Shown piece by piece: positions 5,782 to 7,798 of a stretch of 7,798 nt of DNA (the first letter of the stretch is position 1; the number at the start of each line of letters is the position of its first letter). Both the position numbers and the translations under genes were made by a program. Source of the stretch: an uncultured Bacteroidota bacterium (GTDB lineage Bacteria; Bacteroidota; Bacteroidia; Chitinophagales; Chitinophagaceae). The DNA lies in contig CAIWKU010000415.1 of assembly GCA_903913355.1 (NCBI GenBank), forward strand, positions 1-7,798, given 5' to 3'. A model generated the notes under the pieces. The model did not search any database. It was given only the letters and a program-made list of their open reading frames with translations, and had not been told where the DNA came from.

Positions 5782-6789
5782 TTATTGTAGTTGATTTTGA
5801 TATTCTTTAATGACTTCTTTAAATTTTTTTATGGTTGACTCGAGGCTGTCGCTACTTCTGCCTCCTGCGGCGTTCTTATGTCCCCCTCCTTCAAAATGTT
5901 TCCGGGCAAATTCATTTACATCAAAATTGCCTTTGCTGCGAAAACTCCATTTCCGTTCTTCATCACGATCAATCACCAGGGCACCGAATTTGATTCCTTG
6001 AATAGACAACAAATAATTGACCAATCCCTCTGTATCCCCTGTTTTAATATCAAACCGATTCAGATCAGGCCTTGTAATATACATTAATGCTGCATTATAT
6101 TCATACAAAACCTCCATCCGGTTAAGTAAGGCATACCCGATAAAACGTAACCGATTCTCCAGGAAATTATCGTAGATATGGTCATGCACCTTGGTATGGT
6201 TAAGACCCGTTTCTTTCAATTTTGCCACCATCGTATGAACTGATGCAGTGGTAGAAGGAAAACGAAATGACCCGGTATCTGTCATTACTCCGGTATACAA
6301 ACATTCAGCAATCTCGCTATTAAGAAGATTTGCATACCCTGAATTAATAATTAAATCATATACCATTTCACAGGTAGAGCTTTTCGATGTATCACTGATT
6401 CCATAGGTAAATTCTGATTCCTGTGGCTGCTGGTGGTGATCAATCAACACTTTACAACAATTGGCTTCGGCAAGAAAAGACTCCATATTTTTGGTCCGGT
6501 GAAGTATATTAAAATCCAGACAAAACAGGATTTCAGTCTCAGAGATCAGTTTTTTCGCTTTTTCCCTGTTTTTCTCAAAATCAACCACCTGCTCAATTCC
6601 AGGCATCCAATCCAGAAAATTTGCCCAGTTGGTCGGAGATATTACGGTTACAGCATGACCTAACTCTTTTAAAAAGTGGTACAGACCTAAGGCAGAACCC
6701 ATGGCATCCCCGTCAGGCTTCTGATGCATGGTAACTATCACACGGGACGGGGTATTCAATTGAGGGTAAAATTCTTGGATCGGCTGCAT
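5782..6789 (-). CDS. nrnA: DHH/DHHA1 phosphoesterase, NrnA-like (oligoribonuclease / pAp phosphatase)
   Basis: This cytoplasmic Mn-dependent phosphodiesterase belongs to the family that degrades nanoRNAs and dephosphorylates 3'-phosphoadenosine 5'-phosphate; relatives also cleave linear dinucleotides such as pApA. Over 335 aa the DHH catalytic set is complete: HQKPDGDAMGS (H22, D26, D28), D92 in FCLDFN, IDHH (117-119) and TDTGSFRF starting at T170 (D171). The C-terminal DHHA1 domain has the substrate loop GGGHKNAAGG (301-310). Length and motifs are normal for NrnA. The ATG at 6789 places the first strand RVIVTMH correctly. It is the first gene of a two-gene unit with the FKBP lipoprotein and is divergent from ndk, an arrangement I recall from related genomes. 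Activity on particular substrates is inferred from family. Confidence 0.93.
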   Translation of the reverse strand: MQPIQEFYPQLNTPSRVIVTMHQKPDGDAMGSALGLYHFLKELGHAVTVISPTNWANFLDWMPGIEQVVDFEKNREKAKKLISETEILFCLDFNILHRTKNMESFLAEANCCKVLIDHHQQPQESEFTYGISDTSKSSTCEMVYDLIINSGYANLLNSEIAECLYTGVMTDTGSFRFPSTTASVHTMVAKLKETGLNHTKVHDHIYDNFLENRLRFIGYALLNRMEVLYEYNAALMYITRPDLNRFDIKTGDTEGLVNYLLSIQGIKFGALVIDRDEERKWSFRSKGNFDVNEFARKHFEGGGHKNAAGGRSSDSLESTIKKFKEVIKEYQNQLQ

Positions 6790-6850
6790 ATAATGGCGGC
6801 AAAATTGGGGTTTCCATGCTATTCTATCAAATCAATTTGTAGGGCTTTAA

Positions 6851-6858
6851 CAAAAATA
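6851..6858 (-). promoter_or_regulatory. Candidate nrnA promoter, -7 element TATTTTTG (minus strand)
   Basis: Read on the minus strand, 6858 to 6851 is TATTTTTG, which fits TAnnTTTG. A TTTTTG lies 15 bp further upstream (6879-6874), somewhat closer than the usual -33 to -7 spacing. The leader to the nrnA ATG would be about 55 nt. T-rich DNA gives such matches by chance, so this is weak. Confidence 0.3.
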
Positions 6859-6893
6859 ACCGGATTATATCCCCAAAAAGGGTCATGATTGCT

Positions 6894-6901
6894 TACTTTT
6901 G
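6894..6901 (+). promoter_or_regulatory. Candidate ndk promoter, -7 element TACTTTTG
   Basis: TACTTTTG is a perfect TAnnTTTG match 22 bp before the preferred ndk ATG, giving a leader of roughly 16 nt. No clear -33 TTTG is seen at the expected distance. Its position inside the possible N-terminal extension from 6885 argues that the extension is not translated. Confidence 0.5.
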
Positions 6902-6923
6902 CAGCCGAAATTTTATATTTTAT

Positions 6924-7340
6924 ATGAGCAAGAGAACATTTACCATGATCAAGCCCGATGCCACCGGAAAAGGGTATACAGGGGCTATTTTAGACCAGAT
7001 TATTCAGGCTGGTTTTAGTGTAAAAGCTATGAAATGGACCAAACTGACTGTTGAACAAGCCGGATTATTCTATGATATCCACAGAGAAAGACCATTTTTT
7101 GGCGAATTGGTAGAATTCATGTCCAGCGGACCCATTGTAGCCGCTATTCTGGAAAAGGAGAATGCTGTAGCAGATTTCAGGAAATTAATTGGAGCCACCA
7201 ACCCTGCTAATGCAGAAGAAGGAACCATCCGTAAACGCTTTGCGGCTTCGGTAGGAGAAAATGCAGTTCATGGTAGCGATAGTGATGAAAATGCAGCTAT
7301 TGAGGGAGATTTCTTCTTTTCTAAACTGGAAAGATTTTAA
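6924..7340 (+). CDS. ndk: Nucleoside diphosphate kinase
   Basis: Ndk transfers the gamma phosphate of ATP to nucleoside diphosphates through a phosphohistidine, balancing cytoplasmic NTP and dNTP pools. The 138-residue protein carries the full active site: K10 in TMIKPDA, Y50, F58 in RPFF, R86, T92 in GATNP, R103 in GTIRKRFA, N113 and the catalytic H116 in NAVHGSDS. These residues keep the spacing of well-studied bacterial enzymes. The C-terminus EGDFFFSKLERF is normal. The start at 6924 (MSKRTFTMIKPDA) is chosen because it gives the standard length. An in-frame ATG at 6885 would add 13 residues (MIAYFCSRNFIFY) unlike the family and would place the candidate promoter inside the gene. It is divergent from nrnA and followed by a strong terminator 15 bp after the stop. 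Confidence 0.97.
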   Translation: MSKRTFTMIKPDATGKGYTGAILDQIIQAGFSVKAMKWTKLTVEQAGLFYDIHRERPFFGELVEFMSSGPIVAAILEKENAVADFRKLIGATNPANAEEGTIRKRFAASVGENAVHGSDSDENAAIEGDFFFSKLERF

Positions 7341-7355
7341 TAAATACTTATAGAT

Positions 7356-7396
7356 GATAAATAAAAAAGGCCCATATCGGGCCTTTTTTATTTATC
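7356..7396. terminator. Bidirectional intrinsic terminator between ndk and the DUF1573 gene
   Basis: The arm 7356-7373 (GATAAATAAAAAAGGCCC) pairs perfectly with 7379-7396 over 18 bp, with the 5-nt loop ATATC. The GC core GGCCC/GGGCC is flanked by A6 on one side and T6 on the other, so either transcript sees a GC stem followed by a U run. It lies 15 bp after the ndk stop and 9 bp before the end of the convergent DUF1573 gene, and should serve both. Confidence 0.92.
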
Positions 7397-7405
7397 GCAT
7401 ACTTC

Positions 7406-7798
7406 CTATTGAACTTTAAGAGGGTCGGGAACAGCGGTTCCATGAAAATTAACACGCTTCGTCAACCCATTTTTAAAAATAATATCCGCGTACTTAGTAA
7501 AATCACCAACTGCACTTCCATTGAAACCCAGGGTAATAAAAGTTGAGTTACCTGGTGCAATGGTGTCCGCTTTTTTATATTTGGGCGTAGTACATCCGCA
7601 ACCCACTTGCACGTTCACGATTACCAGGGTATCTGTACTGATATTCTTAATATATACATTGAACTCAAGCGGTTTGCCCGAACTGATTTTGCCCATATCA
7701 TAATTACCATTGGTCAATTCAACCATGGTATTGATATCTTTTTTGGCAGTGGTATCTGTTTGCGCATTAACCGCCAAAAAAAAGCCGGTTGCGAAAAG
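7406..7798 (-). CDS. DUF1573 domain secreted protein, 5' end outside window
   Basis: This is a small exported protein of unknown function. The frame is open to the right edge: residues before the TTG at 7777 read LFATGFF and continue as LAVNAQ, which looks like the end of a signal peptide with A-x-A-type cleavage (VNA|Q). That TTG is therefore an internal Leu codon and the true start lies just beyond the window. About 130 residues are visible. The DUF1573 immunoglobulin-like beta domain follows: YDMGKISSGKPLEFNVYIKN, the paired cysteines VGCGCTTPKY (C67 and C69 of the visible part), DTIAPGNS, then GDFTKYADIIFKNG and the final strand VNFHGTAVPDP. The family is very common in Bacteroidota, often in many copies; the cysteines are a family hallmark. 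It is convergent with ndk, and the TAG stop lies 9 bp from the shared terminator. Confidence 0.9.
   Translation of the reverse strand, partial: LFATGFFLAVNAQTDTTAKKDINTMVELTNGNYDMGKISSGKPLEFNVYIKNISTDTLVIVNVQVGCGCTTPKYKKADTIAPGNSTFITLGFNGSAVGDFTKYADIIFKNGLTKRVNFHGTAVPDPLKVQ

Noticed and set aside
7775..7777. TTG as a start for the DUF1573 gene
   Set aside because: The frame remains open upstream and reads as hydrophobic signal-peptide residues up to the window edge; starting here would remove most of the signal peptide.

Overview
The window looks like chromosomal DNA from a member of the Bacteroidota, most likely a Chitinophagaceae-type genome. The grounds are a BT_3928-family DoxX protein beside a double DUF1599 protein, a lipoprotein with tandem FKBP domains, a secreted DUF1573 protein, the near absence of Shine-Dalgarno sequences, and perfect matches to the Bacteroidota -7 promoter element TAnnTTTG upstream of folP and ndk. 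The genus is inferred from protein families remembered, not from a search.

Layout. (1) 1-1098, plus strand: the 3' two thirds of recF, then a short DUF721/DciA gene. They are separated by about 100 bp holding a period-8 CAAATTTT repeat. (2) 1136-3853, minus strand: a compact three-gene run transcribed DUF1599 -> BT_3928/DoxX -> DppB-type ABC permease, with gaps of 7 and 14 bp. (3) 3922-4755, plus strand: folP, divergent from the DUF1599 run across a 68-bp promoter region. (4) 4737-4853: a dense A+T-rich repeat and palindrome cluster between the convergent folP and FKBP genes. It overlaps the last codons of both. (5) 4852-6789, minus strand: nrnA -> FKBP lipoprotein, 3 bp apart. (6) 6924-7340, plus strand: ndk, divergent from nrnA. 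(7) A strong bidirectional terminator at 7356-7396, then a DUF1573 gene on the minus strand that runs off the right edge.

How the genes work together. Most are housekeeping: recombination and replication (RecF, DciA), folate synthesis (FolP), nucleotide and nanoRNA turnover (Ndk, NrnA), and envelope folding and transport (FKBP lipoprotein, BT_3928, permease). I see no defence island, prophage, transposase, CRISPR array, tRNA or rRNA. No intergenic stretch exceeds 300 bp; the largest is 134 bp, between nrnA and ndk. I found no convincing new multi-gene system. The most unusual material is the palindrome cluster at 4737-4853, the internally duplicated DUF1599 protein with its uncharacterised membrane partner, and a gene order that differs from the folP-cdaA and BT_3928-tpiA neighbourhoods I recall from Bacteroides.
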